A stretch of DNA of 64,000 bases from WQXF01 sp031552825 (GTDB lineage: Bacteria > Bacillota > Clostridia > Christensenellales > Aristaeellaceae). The stretch lies in contig JAVBMD010000002.1 in NCBI GenBank assembly GCA_031552825.1, positions 105,079-169,078 of the forward strand, read 5' to 3'. Positions 25,682 to 36,000 of this stretch are shown one piece after another; position 1 is the stretch's first letter, and each line of letters begins with the position of its first letter. The notes below the pieces were generated by a model, which ran no database searches, was not told the DNA's origin, and worked only from the letters and a program-made list of their open reading frames with translations. The position numbers and the translations under genes are program-made.

Positions 25682-26806
25682 GTGCGCGTCACACGTTTGC
25701 AGTTGCGCAACTTCCGCAACTATCGGGAGGCGGATTTAACCCCGGATGCGCGCCTAACGGTGCTCACCGGTCCGAACGCGCAGGGAAAAACCAACGTGCT
25801 GGAGGCGCTGCATTTGTGCTGCCTCGGGCGCTCGCACCGCACCGCGCACGATCGTGAGTTGATCGCTTGGGAGGCGGATAAGGCCGCCGTGCGCATTCAG
25901 GTGGAACAGCGGGACGGCACGCACGAGGTTACGATTTCGTTGAACCGTCAAGATGCCCGGCGCAAGCAGGTACGCGTCGGCGGCGCTTTGGTGGGGCGAA
26001 TCGGTGAATTGATGGGACATTTTCATGGCATCCTGTTCTCGCCGGAGGATATGGCGATCGTAAAAGAGGGTCCTTCCGAGCGCAGGCGCTTTTTAGACAT
26101 GGAACTTTCGCAGCTGCGTCCGGTGGTATTTTACGCGTTGCAGCGCTACGTCCGCACGCTCAACCATCGCAACAACCTGCTGCGGGAAATGCAGCGCAAG
26201 CCCGCGCTTTCCTCCACCTTGGAGGATTGGGACGCACAGCTTGCGCAGGCTGGGGCGCTGCTGGTGGCGCATCGGCGTTCCTATTCGGAGGTACTGGCCA
26301 AGGCGGCGCTGCTAAATCATCGGGCGATCTCCGGCGGCGGAGAAGCGCTGATTGTGCGCTATCATACGCAGATCGATGGGGATGGCGATGAAGCCGCGCT
26401 GGCGGAGCGATTTTTGCAAAGGTTGCACGCCGCGCGTCAAGAGGATATTCGCCGCGCTACCACCACCGTCGGCCCGCATCGGGATGATGTAAAGCTTTTG
26501 CTTGGTGATCGCGAGGCGCGAACCTTCGGCTCGCAGGGGCAGCAGCGCACCATTGTGCTGGCGCTGAAACTGGCGGAGCTGGACGTGGTGCTGGCCGAGC
26601 GCGGCGAAGCGCCGGTGCTGCTGCTCGACGACGTGATGAGCGAGCTGGATCCGCATCGCCGCCAGCGGCTTGTGGAGCGCATCGCAGGGGTGCAGACCGT
26701 GGTTACGTGTACCGACTTAAGCGATCTTGGCGGCGCGCAACCTGGCGCGGTATACGACGTGCAGGCAGGATCGCTCAAGCCACGCAGGCCCAGTGAAGGA
26801 GGATAA
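25682..26806 (+). CDS. recF: DNA replication and repair protein RecF
   Basis: A 374-residue SMC-like ABC ATPase that loads RecA at gaps with RecO and RecR. Walker A GPNAQGKTNVLEAL, signature SQGQQRTIVLALKLAE, Walker B VLLLDDVMSELD, and the family segments RNFRNYREADL and FSPEDMAIVKEGPSERRRFLD. Normal length. The GTG start at 25682 follows GAGAGT. It ends one base before the PurL-like gene, so the three genes from dnaN are probably one operon. Confidence 0.96.
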   Translation: MRVTRLQLRNFRNYREADLTPDARLTVLTGPNAQGKTNVLEALHLCCLGRSHRTAHDRELIAWEADKAAVRIQVEQRDGTHEVTISLNRQDARRKQVRVGGALVGRIGELMGHFHGILFSPEDMAIVKEGPSERRRFLDMELSQLRPVVFYALQRYVRTLNHRNNLLREMQRKPALSSTLEDWDAQLAQAGALLVAHRRSYSEVLAKAALLNHRAISGGGEALIVRYHTQIDGDGDEAALAERFLQRLHAARQEDIRRATTTVGPHRDDVKLLLGDREARTFGSQGQQRTIVLALKLAELDVVLAERGEAPVLLLDDVMSELDPHRRQRLVERIAGVQTVVTCTDLSDLGGAQPGAVYDVQAGSLKPRRPSEGG

Positions 26807-26807
26807 A

Positions 26808-29800
26808 ATGGCGGCTACCCGCTTTTTTGTAGAAAAGAAAAAGGGATTCGATGTGGAAGCACAGCGGCTTTGCGCCGAGTTGCGAGAATCGCTGCAAGTC
26901 TTTTCCCTGCGAAGTCTGCGAATCGTGGAGCAATACGATGTGGAGGACCTGCCCGCCGAGGCTGTCGAGGCGGTGCGCGTCCTCCTTTGTGATTCTATCA
27001 GCGATATTGTTTCGATGGAGGAACCGGAGGCGTCGAAAAAGAACACCATCGTCTCCCTCTCGCCGCTGCAATTCATACGGCGGGCCGATGCGACGGCGCA
27101 ATGCTTGCAGCTCATGTTCAGAGGCAATCGGCCGGTCGTTGCCTGTGCGCGGATCTATTTGCTTGAGGGAAATCTGGACGCCGACGCATTGGCAAAAACG
27201 CGCAACATGCTCCAAGGCGGCGGCGGGGAGCAGATGGTTTCCGCTGCAATCCTGACAAATTTGGACGGGTTCGCGGCCTTTTCAGCGCGCAAGCTTGCCG
27301 CACTGAACAAGCTGTTGGAAATTGACCTTTTGCCGGAAGAATTGGCGTGTTGCCAAACGCATTTCCGCGATGTGGAACACCGTGACCCCACCCCGGCGGA
27401 GGTGCAGGTCATTGCGGCGTATTGGTCGCAGGGCGGCGCATCCATTCTGGACGCGTCGCTGGAGGATGTAAAAATTTCCGAAGCTGGACACGCCGCGCCG
27501 ATCGCCGGGGCATGGAAGCGTTTTCTTTCTCAAAAGGAGCCGAATGGAAATGTTTCGCTTCGGGAAATCATGCGTTCTGGCGCAGAGGCGGATACCTGCG
27601 CGCTTACCGTCGGTGCGCAGGTGGAGGGCGCGCGCGTGCCATGGCGGGTACGGCTATACGGCGGCGCCTCCGCTGTCGAGGCGCTGCACAAACCGCTTTG
27701 TGATGGGATGACGCCTTTTCAAGCGCTGCACATAGGCGGATATGACGCATTGCCATCCGCGATGAGCGCGATACAAAGCTATTCAGACTATCCGAATCGC
27801 TTCGGCGTGCCGGTGAGCAAATCGGAAACGGTCTACCATCCGTGCTTCGCGGAAAAAGCATTGGCGTTGACTACCGTACTGGCCGCCGCTCCGCAACGGG
27901 AAGGAATTGAAAACGCCCCGCCTTCCGGTGAAGCGGTGCTAATCCTCGGCGGGCAGCGTAAATTCGGCAGTGCCGGTACCTATGAGGGAGACCCCGCGGC
28001 AGGCCGCGGCATGCAGAGGTTGCTCGACAATCCGGAATTTCAAAGCCGGGTCAAGCGCAGCACAACCATCGGCGCAGGCGGAATCTGCGCAGCGGCGGGC
28101 AAGCTTGCGCGCGGCGTGGATATAGATCTAAATGCCGTGTTTGGCAAACAGAACAAGGATTTGGACGCCGCCGCATGGTCGCTGGCCGAAGCGCCGGGTT
28201 ACCTGCTCTGCCTGACCACCATGCGCGATGTGACGGCGGTGATGCGCATGGCGCTGGCGGAGAATTTGGAGGCAACCTGCGTCGGGCATACGCCGCAGCC
28301 GAGCGCGAATCCGCGCCTATTGATGCGGTGGAACGGCGCGATGCTCGTCAATCTGCCTTGCGCGCTATTGGAGAGAAAGCCCTGCGCGGAAAAATTTCGC
28401 GTGCGCATCGCTGCGCCTGCGGTAACAGCGCCGGAGCCTCTGCGGCTGCCGGAAGGTGTTCAGGCAAGCGCGCCGATCGAGGAAAACTGGCTGCGGATAC
28501 TGAGCGAACTGAACGTAAGCGGGCAGCGCAGGCAGATTGAGCAGCTGGACGGCAGCGTGGGCGGCGGCACGGTGATTGCGCCGCTGGGCGGGCGCTATGG
28601 CGCTACGCCCAACGAGGCGGCTGTGGCACTATTGCCCGCGATGGATGACTGCGCGACGCTGGCCATGGCGGCGCATGGCTACGATCCGGCGCTGATGGCA
28701 TGGAGCCCCTATCACGGCGCGGTGTATGCCGTGGTGGAGGCCGTCTCAAGGATCGTAGCCGGGGGCGGTGACCCGGCGGCCTGCGGTCTGCTGCTGCATA
28801 CCTTGCTTCCGGAAACAAAAAAGGACGCGCTACGCGTCGGAACGCTGCTCAGTGCGGCGCTGGGCGCGATGGATGCGCGGCAGGGTTTGGAAATTTCCGT
28901 CGTCGATACGCAAACGAGTGCGCAAGCGGCGGCGGGAATCGCGGCATTCGCCTTGTCGGCGCACGATGTACACCGCATCGTTACGCCGGAGCTCAAGGGT
29001 TCCGGTCATGTGCTCGCGCATTTCGCGACGCCGCGCGACGCGGCGTTTAGGCCAGATTATGTCGCCCTGCGCAAGGCCTATGCCGCCCTGCACATGGCGG
29101 TGCGCAAGAAACAGGTGCTGGCAGCGCGAACCGTCGACCGGGGCGGTTTGGCGGCGGCGCTTTCGCAGATGGCCTTCGGCAACCGGATCGGCGTCGTGCT
29201 CGAGGAAGCGATGACCGAGGATCGGCTGTTTTTGCCCGATTGGGGCGGAATGGTGATCGAGCTGGCCGACGGGGCGGCGGAGTTGCTGTTGCGTGAGGCG
29301 GAAACCTTGCCCGGCTTTTGCGCGATTGGGCATACGCAGGAGGAGCCGGAGCTGCGCTGCGGTGCCGCGCACATTTCTTTGGCCGAGGCGCAGGCTGCGT
29401 GGGAAGCGCCGCATGGCGCGGCGCAGGTATTTTTGCCCGCAACGCCGATGCCAGCGATGAAGCCCGATGAACAACGTTCGCCGGGCAAGGCGCGCTTTCG
29501 CACCGCGTTGCCGCAAGCCTGCATCCTTTGCTTTCCGGGTACAAATGGCGAGCGGGACATGGCGCGCGCCTTTGCCCGCGCCGGATCAAACGTGGAAACG
29601 GTGGCGTTGCGCAATTATAGCGCGCATGCGCTGGAGGAATCGTTGCGCGCCATGGCGGCAGCCATCGCCCGCGCGCAGATCGTGGCGCTGCCCGGCGGAT
29701 TTTCCGCTGCGGATGAGCCGGGCGGAGCCGGGAAACTGATGGCCGCCGCGCTTGGCGATCCCTATGTCGCCGAGGCGCTGCGCGCGTTATTAGGGCAACG

Positions 29801-30299
29801 CGACGGTTTGGTGTTGGGCATCGGCAACGGATTTCAGGCGCTTTTGCGTTCCGGCCTTTTGCCCTACGGTGATTTTTGCGGGCAGCATGGTGTGGCGCTG
29901 GCCGTCAATGCCACCGGCGCGCCTGTTTTTACAACGGTTCATACGGCAGTAACCTCGGTTCGATCGCCATGGCTCGCGGGCGTTCGACCCGGCGATGTGC
30001 ATGCCGTGCCGGTATCGCACCGTGAGGGGCGCTTCGTGTGCGACGCGGCGCAGCTGCTAAAGCTGCATGCCGCCGGTCAGATCGTTACGCGCTATTGCGA
30101 GCCGGATGGTACCCCGGCGACGAGGCCTCCGTATAATCCAAATGGTTCTATGGGCGCGGCGGAGGGGATCTGTTCGCCCGATGGCCGCATACTGGGCAAG
30201 ATGGGGCATAGCGAGCGCTGGTCTCCCGGCGTGGGCGCCAATCTTCCTAACGAGCAGGATCAAAGGTTGTTTGCGTCCGGCGTATCCTATTTTTCATAA
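26808..30299 (+). CDS. PurL-like giant protein with lost catalytic motifs (putative FGAM synthase pseudoenzyme)
   Basis: A 1163-residue protein co-linear with the long single-chain clostridial FGAM synthase: RADATAQCLQLMFRGNRPV, FRDVEHRDPT, SPYHGAVYAVVEAVSRI, MAFGNRIG, a GATase-1 domain (LPGGFSAADEPGG), VSHREGRF and ILGKMGHSER are all retained. Yet the diagnostic catalytic motifs are gone: the SDHCRHTTF position reads YWSQGG (205-210), there is no ETHNHP, the glycine-rich GRDGxGG loop is replaced around 381-390, GGKDSMSG is replaced by VVDTQTSA (698-705), TNCE is TNGE (912-915), and the glutaminase nucleophile of GICNGFQ is Gly1006. The frame is open throughout, so it is not a decayed pseudogene. 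ATG at 26808 with AGGAGG, one base after recF. Confidence 0.85.
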   Translation: MAATRFFVEKKKGFDVEAQRLCAELRESLQVFSLRSLRIVEQYDVEDLPAEAVEAVRVLLCDSISDIVSMEEPEASKKNTIVSLSPLQFIRRADATAQCLQLMFRGNRPVVACARIYLLEGNLDADALAKTRNMLQGGGGEQMVSAAILTNLDGFAAFSARKLAALNKLLEIDLLPEELACCQTHFRDVEHRDPTPAEVQVIAAYWSQGGASILDASLEDVKISEAGHAAPIAGAWKRFLSQKEPNGNVSLREIMRSGAEADTCALTVGAQVEGARVPWRVRLYGGASAVEALHKPLCDGMTPFQALHIGGYDALPSAMSAIQSYSDYPNRFGVPVSKSETVYHPCFAEKALALTTVLAAAPQREGIENAPPSGEAVLILGGQRKFGSAGTYEGDPAAGRGMQRLLDNPEFQSRVKRSTTIGAGGICAAAGKLARGVDIDLNAVFGKQNKDLDAAAWSLAEAPGYLLCLTTMRDVTAVMRMALAENLEATCVGHTPQPSANPRLLMRWNGAMLVNLPCALLERKPCAEKFRVRIAAPAVTAPEPLRLPEGVQASAPIEENWLRILSELNVSGQRRQIEQLDGSVGGGTVIAPLGGRYGATPNEAAVALLPAMDDCATLAMAAHGYDPALMAWSPYHGAVYAVVEAVSRIVAGGGDPAACGLLLHTLLPETKKDALRVGTLLSAALGAMDARQGLEISVVDTQTSAQAAAGIAAFALSAHDVHRIVTPELKGSGHVLAHFATPRDAAFRPDYVALRKAYAALHMAVRKKQVLAARTVDRGGLAAALSQMAFGNRIGVVLEEAMTEDRLFLPDWGGMVIELADGAAELLLREAETLPGFCAIGHTQEEPELRCGAAHISLAEAQAAWEAPHGAAQVFLPATPMPAMKPDEQRSPGKARFRTALPQACILCFPGTNGERDMARAFARAGSNVETVALRNYSAHALEESLRAMAAAIARAQIVALPGGFSAADEPGGAGKLMAAALGDPYVAEALRALLGQRDGLVLGIGNGFQALLRSGLLPYGDFCGQHGVALAVNATGAPVFTTVHTAVTSVRSPWLAGVRPGDVHAVPVSHREGRFVCDAAQLLKLHAAGQIVTRYCEPDGTPATRPPYNPNGSMGAAEGICSPDGRILGKMGHSERWSPGVGANLPNEQDQRLFASGVSYFS

Positions 30300-30329
30300 A
30301 AAAAGCACCCTGAAACAAGTGCGGTAGCA

Positions 30330-31667
30330 TCAAGCAAGGACTTTCAAGAAGGCGGTAAAGGTCCGGTTCTGGTAACTGCAGTGCAGCGCGTACCGTTCGG
30401 ACTGCGCTAAAATTTTTGAAATTTCCCACAGCCCCTGCCCGCTATGTTGTAGCTTCGTGGTATATCCCTTGGCGAATATGGCGGAGACGTTGACCTCCTT
30501 GTCGGTGGAATTGGTTAGCACGACGGTGACTTGGCGCTCGCCCGGTATGCGCTCCAGCGAAAGGCGCACCAGCCGCTGGCTGCTTTGCGCGGCTTCTTCT
30601 AGCGCGTTATCCAGCAAATTTCCCAAAATGCGGCCAAATTCAACGGTTTGCGTGGCGGGGAGATCGTCGGTGTATGCTGAGGAGAAATGGAAATTGACGG
30701 CGGTGGCGTCTGCGTCGCGCTTTTTCGCTAACACGAGGCCTAAGATCAGCGGGTTTGTTTCGATCTGCTGGAGGGATTCCAAGTTGCCCTGCACATCGCC
30801 GATGCGCCGGAGCACATCGTTGTGATAGATGCGCAGCTCGTCGTATTGCTCCATCAGCAGGTAGCCGCTATAGATTTGCAGCAGATTCCCAAAGTCGTGC
30901 TTGATGCCCCGATAATCGTCGATCGAGCGCACCAGCGAGGCAATGTAGGCCTCTTTGAGCCGCATATTTTCCTTTGTGTGAAACAGCACATCGATGGTGT
31001 ACATCATGTAATGCGTGATAATCAGAAAAACCAATGCCGATATGCCGATCACGTAGCGGTAAAAGGTGTTGTCGGCCATCCAAAGGAGAAAAAGGGAAGT
31101 GACCAAGTATGTGCAAAATACCGTGGCAAAGCCGCAGCCTATCACGACCCATTTTTTTGATGAACGGGACACCGTCGCGGGGCGGTGGAAGTTGGTATTC
31201 AGCTTAAGATTGCGTACCATCTTGGTATCGATGTAGCATTCCACGAGCAATAACGGAAGGCAGCAAAGCCGTGCATAAAGCAGAGAAAGCGAAAAAGAGA
31301 GCCGCTCGACTTTATAAAAGAAATCGAACAGCAGGAGCAATGCCAAGAGCAGGATGTACAGATCCTGATAGAAATTCTGAAGCAAGTATACGCTGCGCAT
31401 CGTCGAGAACTTGAACACCTTTTTCATCAGACAATAATGGATGAAGAACATCCCGGGAAACTGTAAAAAGAGGATATATTCAAAATGGGGGAGAAAAGGT
31501 TTGTTTGCGAAGAGGGCGCTGAGGATAAAGACTGGGATTTTGTAGCACCCATATACGGTGAAAAAGATCAGCGCCAGCGTAGAGAACGGCAAACGCATGC
31601 GAGGAAGCACAAAAAATTGGTACACAAAAAAGAATGCGAAGGTGAAATAGAGCAATTCATACAGCAT
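30330..31667 (-). CDS. AgrC-like GHKL sensor histidine kinase, orphan
   Basis: A 445-residue membrane kinase. The N-terminal half has about six hydrophobic segments. The C-terminal half carries an AgrC-type phosphoacceptor region (YRGIKHDFGNLLQIYSGYL, His near residue 255) and a GHKL ATPase with an N box GRILGNLLDNALEEA and a late HSGQGLWEISKIL. Such kinases sense secreted peptides. Neither a LytTR response regulator nor an agrB/agrD pair is adjacent, so it is an orphan here. The gene is visibly richer in A+T and lysine/phenylalanine than its neighbours, which hints at transfer. The ATG at 31667 follows AGAGGT. Confidence 0.85.
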   Translation of the reverse strand: MLYELLYFTFAFFFVYQFFVLPRMRLPFSTLALIFFTVYGCYKIPVFILSALFANKPFLPHFEYILFLQFPGMFFIHYCLMKKVFKFSTMRSVYLLQNFYQDLYILLLALLLLFDFFYKVERLSFSLSLLYARLCCLPLLLVECYIDTKMVRNLKLNTNFHRPATVSRSSKKWVVIGCGFATVFCTYLVTSLFLLWMADNTFYRYVIGISALVFLIITHYMMYTIDVLFHTKENMRLKEAYIASLVRSIDDYRGIKHDFGNLLQIYSGYLLMEQYDELRIYHNDVLRRIGDVQGNLESLQQIETNPLILGLVLAKKRDADATAVNFHFSSAYTDDLPATQTVEFGRILGNLLDNALEEAAQSSQRLVRLSLERIPGERQVTVVLTNSTDKEVNVSAIFAKGYTTKLQHSGQGLWEISKILAQSERYALHCSYQNRTFTAFLKVLA

Positions 31668-31721
31668 ATGTATACCTCTTGTGCGCATTTGTATAATTTT
31701 TCTTGTCTGTATAGGGGATGG

Positions 31722-31750
31722 TTCAAAGTGTACTGCAACTATCCTAAAAT
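31722..31750 (+). promoter_or_regulatory. Candidate promoter of the CBM9-like gene
   Basis: TTCAAA and TAAAAT with a 17-base spacer inside an AT-rich intergenic stretch. Confidence 0.4.
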
Positions 31751-31815
31751 TTCAATATGTTTTTTGTAGTCTATTGTTGAATAGCTGGAAAAAACAGAAA
31801 AAAGGAGCGATTCTC

Positions 31816-32811
31816 ATGCAAACATCTAAGGTTCCAATCCCGCGCATCGGCTTTGATCCGCCTCGCTATGTGTGCGTGCACACAGCTTCGCCCCTGCGCA
31901 TCGATGGGGATCTCGGCAAACCCGCGTGGCAGTCCGCACCGTGGACCGACGACTTTGTGGACATTGAGGGTACACAAAACCGCCCCGCTCCAGCCCAGCG
32001 CACGCGCGCCAAGATGCTGTGGGACGATACTTTTCTCTACGTTGGCGCGGAGCTGATGGAGACCCGCATCTGGGGAACCCTAACCCAGCGCGACTGCGTG
32101 ATTTTTCAGGACAACGACTTCGAACTGTTCTTCGACCCCACCGGCTCCACCCACGCTTATTTCGAACTTGAAACCAACGCGCTGGGCACGGTATGGGATC
32201 TGCTGATGACCAAGCCATATCGCGACGGCGGCATCCCGGTGAGCGCCTTCGACGTAAAGGGGTTGCAGCTTGCTATCGCCATCGACGGCGCGCTCAATGA
32301 TCCCGGCACGCAAAGCCGGCGCTGGTGCGTGGAGGCGGCCATCCCGTGGGCATCGCTCTATGTGGGCGCCGACCGCACCCATCACCCGATCTGCCCGCCC
32401 AAGCCCGGTGATTGCTGGCGCGCCAATTTTTCCCGCGTGGAGTGGCGTACCGAGGTGGTAGAGGGAAAGATTCGCAAGGTAATCGACCCGGCGACCGGCC
32501 AGCCTTATCCGGAGGATAATTGGGTGTGGGCGCCTACCGGGCTGATCGACATCCACTACCCGGAACTGTGGGGCTTCGTCTTCTTTCAGGGTGATCAACC
32601 GCTCGACGGCGCGATTCCGGAACATGAACGGGTCAAGTGGACGCTGCGGCAGCTCTACTATCGGCAACATGCCTTCCGCGCCGAGCAGGGGCGCTTCGCC
32701 TCGGCGGCGGAATTGGGCACTGAGGCCGTCGTAGGCACCACGCAGGATTTGTTCCAGATAACGCTGGAGGGTTGGTCGATTCGCGAGGATGGGATGGTGT
32801 GGAAGCCCTGA
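31816..32811 (+). CDS. CBM9-like carbohydrate-binding domain protein, cytosolic
   Basis: A 331-residue protein built around one CBM9-like sandwich: LRIDGDLGKPAWQSAPWTDDF, LWDDTFLYVGAELME, DFELFFDPTGS, YFELETNALGTVWDL, RRWCVEAAIPWASL and WRANFSRVEW, with the usual W and N positions. The tail (ERVKWTLRQLYYRQHAFRAE) occurs in stand-alone proteins of this type. No signal peptide and no catalytic domain are seen, unlike secreted CBM9 xylanases. ATG at 31816 with AAAGGAG. The nearest relatives are annotated only as carbohydrate-binding family 9-like proteins. Confidence 0.8.
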   Translation: MQTSKVPIPRIGFDPPRYVCVHTASPLRIDGDLGKPAWQSAPWTDDFVDIEGTQNRPAPAQRTRAKMLWDDTFLYVGAELMETRIWGTLTQRDCVIFQDNDFELFFDPTGSTHAYFELETNALGTVWDLLMTKPYRDGGIPVSAFDVKGLQLAIAIDGALNDPGTQSRRWCVEAAIPWASLYVGADRTHHPICPPKPGDCWRANFSRVEWRTEVVEGKIRKVIDPATGQPYPEDNWVWAPTGLIDIHYPELWGFVFFQGDQPLDGAIPEHERVKWTLRQLYYRQHAFRAEQGRFASAAELGTEAVVGTTQDLFQITLEGWSIREDGMVWKP

Positions 32812-32815
32812 CAGG

Positions 32816-33061
32816 CTATTCTTCGACCAACGCAAAGCGCGGGAAGGTAGCGCCTTCCCGCGTAACCAACGCTGTGAACATCGCGAGCGGACGCACCCAC
32901 ACCCCCCGCTCCCCATATAGCGCCTGATATACCACCATCTCCTCCAGCGTTTCGCTGTGGCGCGCTACGTGCAGCAGGCGATACGGATTGCCCTTAAAGT
33001 GCCGGTAAAGCCCGCCGATTTTCAGGCGGGTTTCTTTTGCAGCAAATTCCGTTGTGTCCAC
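32816..33061 (-). CDS. DUF1653 protein
   Basis: An 81-residue protein carrying one DUF1653 domain: GGLYRHFKGNPYRLLHVARHSETLE, VVYQALYGERGVWVRPLAMF (quoted parts). The fold is a small SH3-like barrel of unknown function. The GTG start at 33061 lies 3 bases after the addB stop, with a GGGGGA site inside the addB end, so translation is coupled to addB. It converges on the CBM9-like gene with only 4 bases between stops. Confidence 0.88.
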   Translation of the reverse strand: MDTTEFAAKETRLKIGGLYRHFKGNPYRLLHVARHSETLEEMVVYQALYGERGVWVRPLAMFTALVTREGATFPRFALVEE

Positions 33062-33064
33062 TTG

Positions 33065-36000
33065 CTATTCCCCCTTTTCGCTTTCTTGCTCCAATATTTC
33101 GTGCAGCGCCGCCATGCCGATGTTTTTCAGCTCCCGCGGCCGTCCGCCGGGCAACAGCGGATCGATGCCGCAAATGGAGGCGTAGTCGCAATATTTGCAG
33201 GCATGCCAAGCGCCCAATGCCACCGGTGCGACGCCGATGTCTCCCGACAGAATGCGCTCAGCCATCTGCGCTGCCTTGTGCTGGGCATGGCCGAGCAAGC
33301 GGCGCATCTGCTGCGGCGTGGCTGACGGCGCCCGCTTTTCTAGCGCTTCCGCCCTGGTAATCAAATCCCCTCGCCCCAGCGCGCGCACGACCGCTAAATC
33401 TTCCAACAACACGCCCTGCATGCTCAGCTTCTTTTGGATTTCCGCCTCCACGCGTTGCGAATCCCGCTCTCGGGTGGCGATCAACGGATCGTCCACGCGG
33501 AAATAGAACATGCCCGCCGGTTGCGCCTGCGGATGCGCTTCCAGCGCCGAGGCCAGATAGATCGGCAACTGCTGCTGCAAACCGTGATACAATCGCGCGC
33601 CGTCCAGCTTGGGCGTAACCTTGCTGGATTTATAGTCCACCACGCGCAAAAATGTTTCGCTGCCCTCGCGCCACGCATCGAGGCGGTCGATGCGCCCGTG
33701 CAGGTATAGCGAACCGCCGCCGCGCAGCGGCACGATGAAGTTGGGGGTGCCTTCTCCCTCGCCGAAGGAGATCTCCAGCCCCTCGGGCCGAAACGTGCCG
33801 CCTTGCAGCTGCGCCGTCATCGTCCAACCAGCGCGCTTGGCGGTGGCACGCACCCGCTCGGCGATGGCGCGCGCTTGCGCGTCCTCGCTCAGCGAACCAA
33901 AGCGCTCCTGTGCCAAAATCGGCGATAACGCCTCGTCCATCAGCGCGTCGCATTGCGCGCGGGAAAGCTCCGGCCAGCCCGGCGCGCTCATCGCCGTCTG
34001 TGTAAACCGCTCGATAGCGGCATGATAGATGGTGCCCAGCGCATTCGGGCGCACGCCATAGGGCTCGAAAGGATGGGGCTTCAGCACGTGTTGCACAAAG
34101 TATTGATAAGGGCAAGCGGCAAAGCTTTCCAGCCGCGAGACGCTGCTGCGCATTGAAGCGGAGGGCGCGGGCATCGATAGCCGCGCCTGTGTATCCACGC
34201 TGGCGGAGAATCCGGCGATCACGTTTTCCAGCCTGCCGCGCCACATGGGTTGCCCGCGCAGCCACGTCAACGCGCCGATCGCAGCGGCGCCGGGCAAGGC
34301 AGCGCGCTCGTACGCTTCTCGCAGCGCCGGACCCAGCGCATGAAGCGCCGCTAGCGGCGCGGCGCAAAGCTCGGCGGTGCCGTCGGCGGCATCGCCCTGC
34401 ACCTGCAGCGCTGGAAAGATGCGCCGGAGCTGCGCGCACACCGTCGCTGGGCGCTGCACCGCGCCGGACATATCGGCCAGCGGATAGCTGAGCCACAGCC
34501 TTTCCTCAGGCAGCGTCAGGGTTTGCAGCACATCCAGCCGGGCGAACTGCGCGCGAGCCGCCGCGTCCATGCCCAAGTACGCATCGCCGAGCCGCTCGGC
34601 TTGCCTGCGCTCCTCATCGGCCAACAGGCTTGGTTCCGCCGCGCCGATCTTGCCATCGCCGAGCCCCAGCACCACCAGCGCACGGATGCGCCCGGTGCGC
34701 ACCCGCCCCAGCATGCCGCACATCAGCGCATCGGGGGAGGGCGGCAGCGCGCCCAGCTCGGCCTCCATCAGGCCGTCGGTCAGCATGTCCACCACCGCCT
34801 CGGCGGTTCCGCGATGGCCGTCCAGTAGCGCGTGCATCTGATCCAGCGTCTCCATCAGGTGCGCCCAAATCTGCGCGCTATGGGCAGCCTCGGCGGGCAT
34901 CCCGGCGGATGCCAGCGCCGCGCCGTACCGCTCCAGCTTCTCAAACGCACCGATACGCTGCAGGAACGCCACGATGGCGCGCAGCGTGCCATCGGCATCG
35001 CGCGCGCGGCGGAGCGCCTCTTGCATTTCAGAAAGCGGCTCGGCGAAGCGCGCGCGCAACGGTTCTATGCGTTCAATCCATTCCTCTTTGCCGCGCGATA
35101 GCCGCTGCTTCCACCGCGCGCCGCGCAGCCCCTGCTCCACCGCGTAGCGCTCCAGCGCAAAGCCCTCGGCCTCGGTCAGGCCGGAAAAGCCGCTCTTGAG
35201 GTAGAGCATAGCGTCCTCGTGCGCATAGCCCTGCGTGGCGCAGCGCAGCGCCGCCAGCAGCCCGGCGATCAGCGGATGCCGCCCCGCCGGAGCCTTTTCG
35301 TCGATATACGCCGGGATGCCGTATAGCGCGAACACGTGCCGCAAAATGCCCGCATAAGCGCCTGCGTCGGTATACTGCACGGCGATATCGCGCCAAGCAA
35401 AGCCTTCATCGCGCACCCATGCGAGGATTTGTGCCGCCGCCTTTTGCGCCTCGGCATAGGGCGTCGCGGCGGCGTGCAGCGAAAGCCCCGCCGGGTCCTC
35501 GTGCATCGGATGCACCGGGTAGGCGTATAGCTCCCGCTCCAGATGCGCGATGGCCTTTCCCGCCGTCAGCGGCGCGTCCACCAGCTCCCGCGCATGTGCG
35601 ACGCCCGCTTCCTCCAGCATGCGCTCAAACCGCTGCACGCTGCGCGATACCGGTTCAAACAACGCGGCGTCGCGGCAACCGGGGCCGCCATCCAACGCCA
35701 ACGCCACACACAGCGATTCGGCCTGCGCGCCAGCCGCCGCCAGCGTGCGGGAGAAGGATTCGGTGAGCATATCGAAGCCGGTTACCCACACGCGCACCCC
35801 GGCAAACAGCGCCGAGGCGGGCAGGCGCTCCAGCATGGCGCGCTCCACGTCCTCCCCGTCGACGAAGCGCCCGGCCATGCGCCGCTCGTAGGCGGCGTAG
35901 ACGCGAGCGATGTCCTCCAGCTTGGCGCGCAGGGCATTGCCCTCGGCCAGCTCCCCGCTGATCTGGAGCAGGTGTTCCGGCGACACCGCGCCGCGCTTTA

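Noticed and set aside
26808..30299. PurL-like gene as a decayed pseudogene
   Set aside because: The frame is open over 1163 codons with a good ribosome site and conserved structural motifs, so loss of function by random decay is unlikely.
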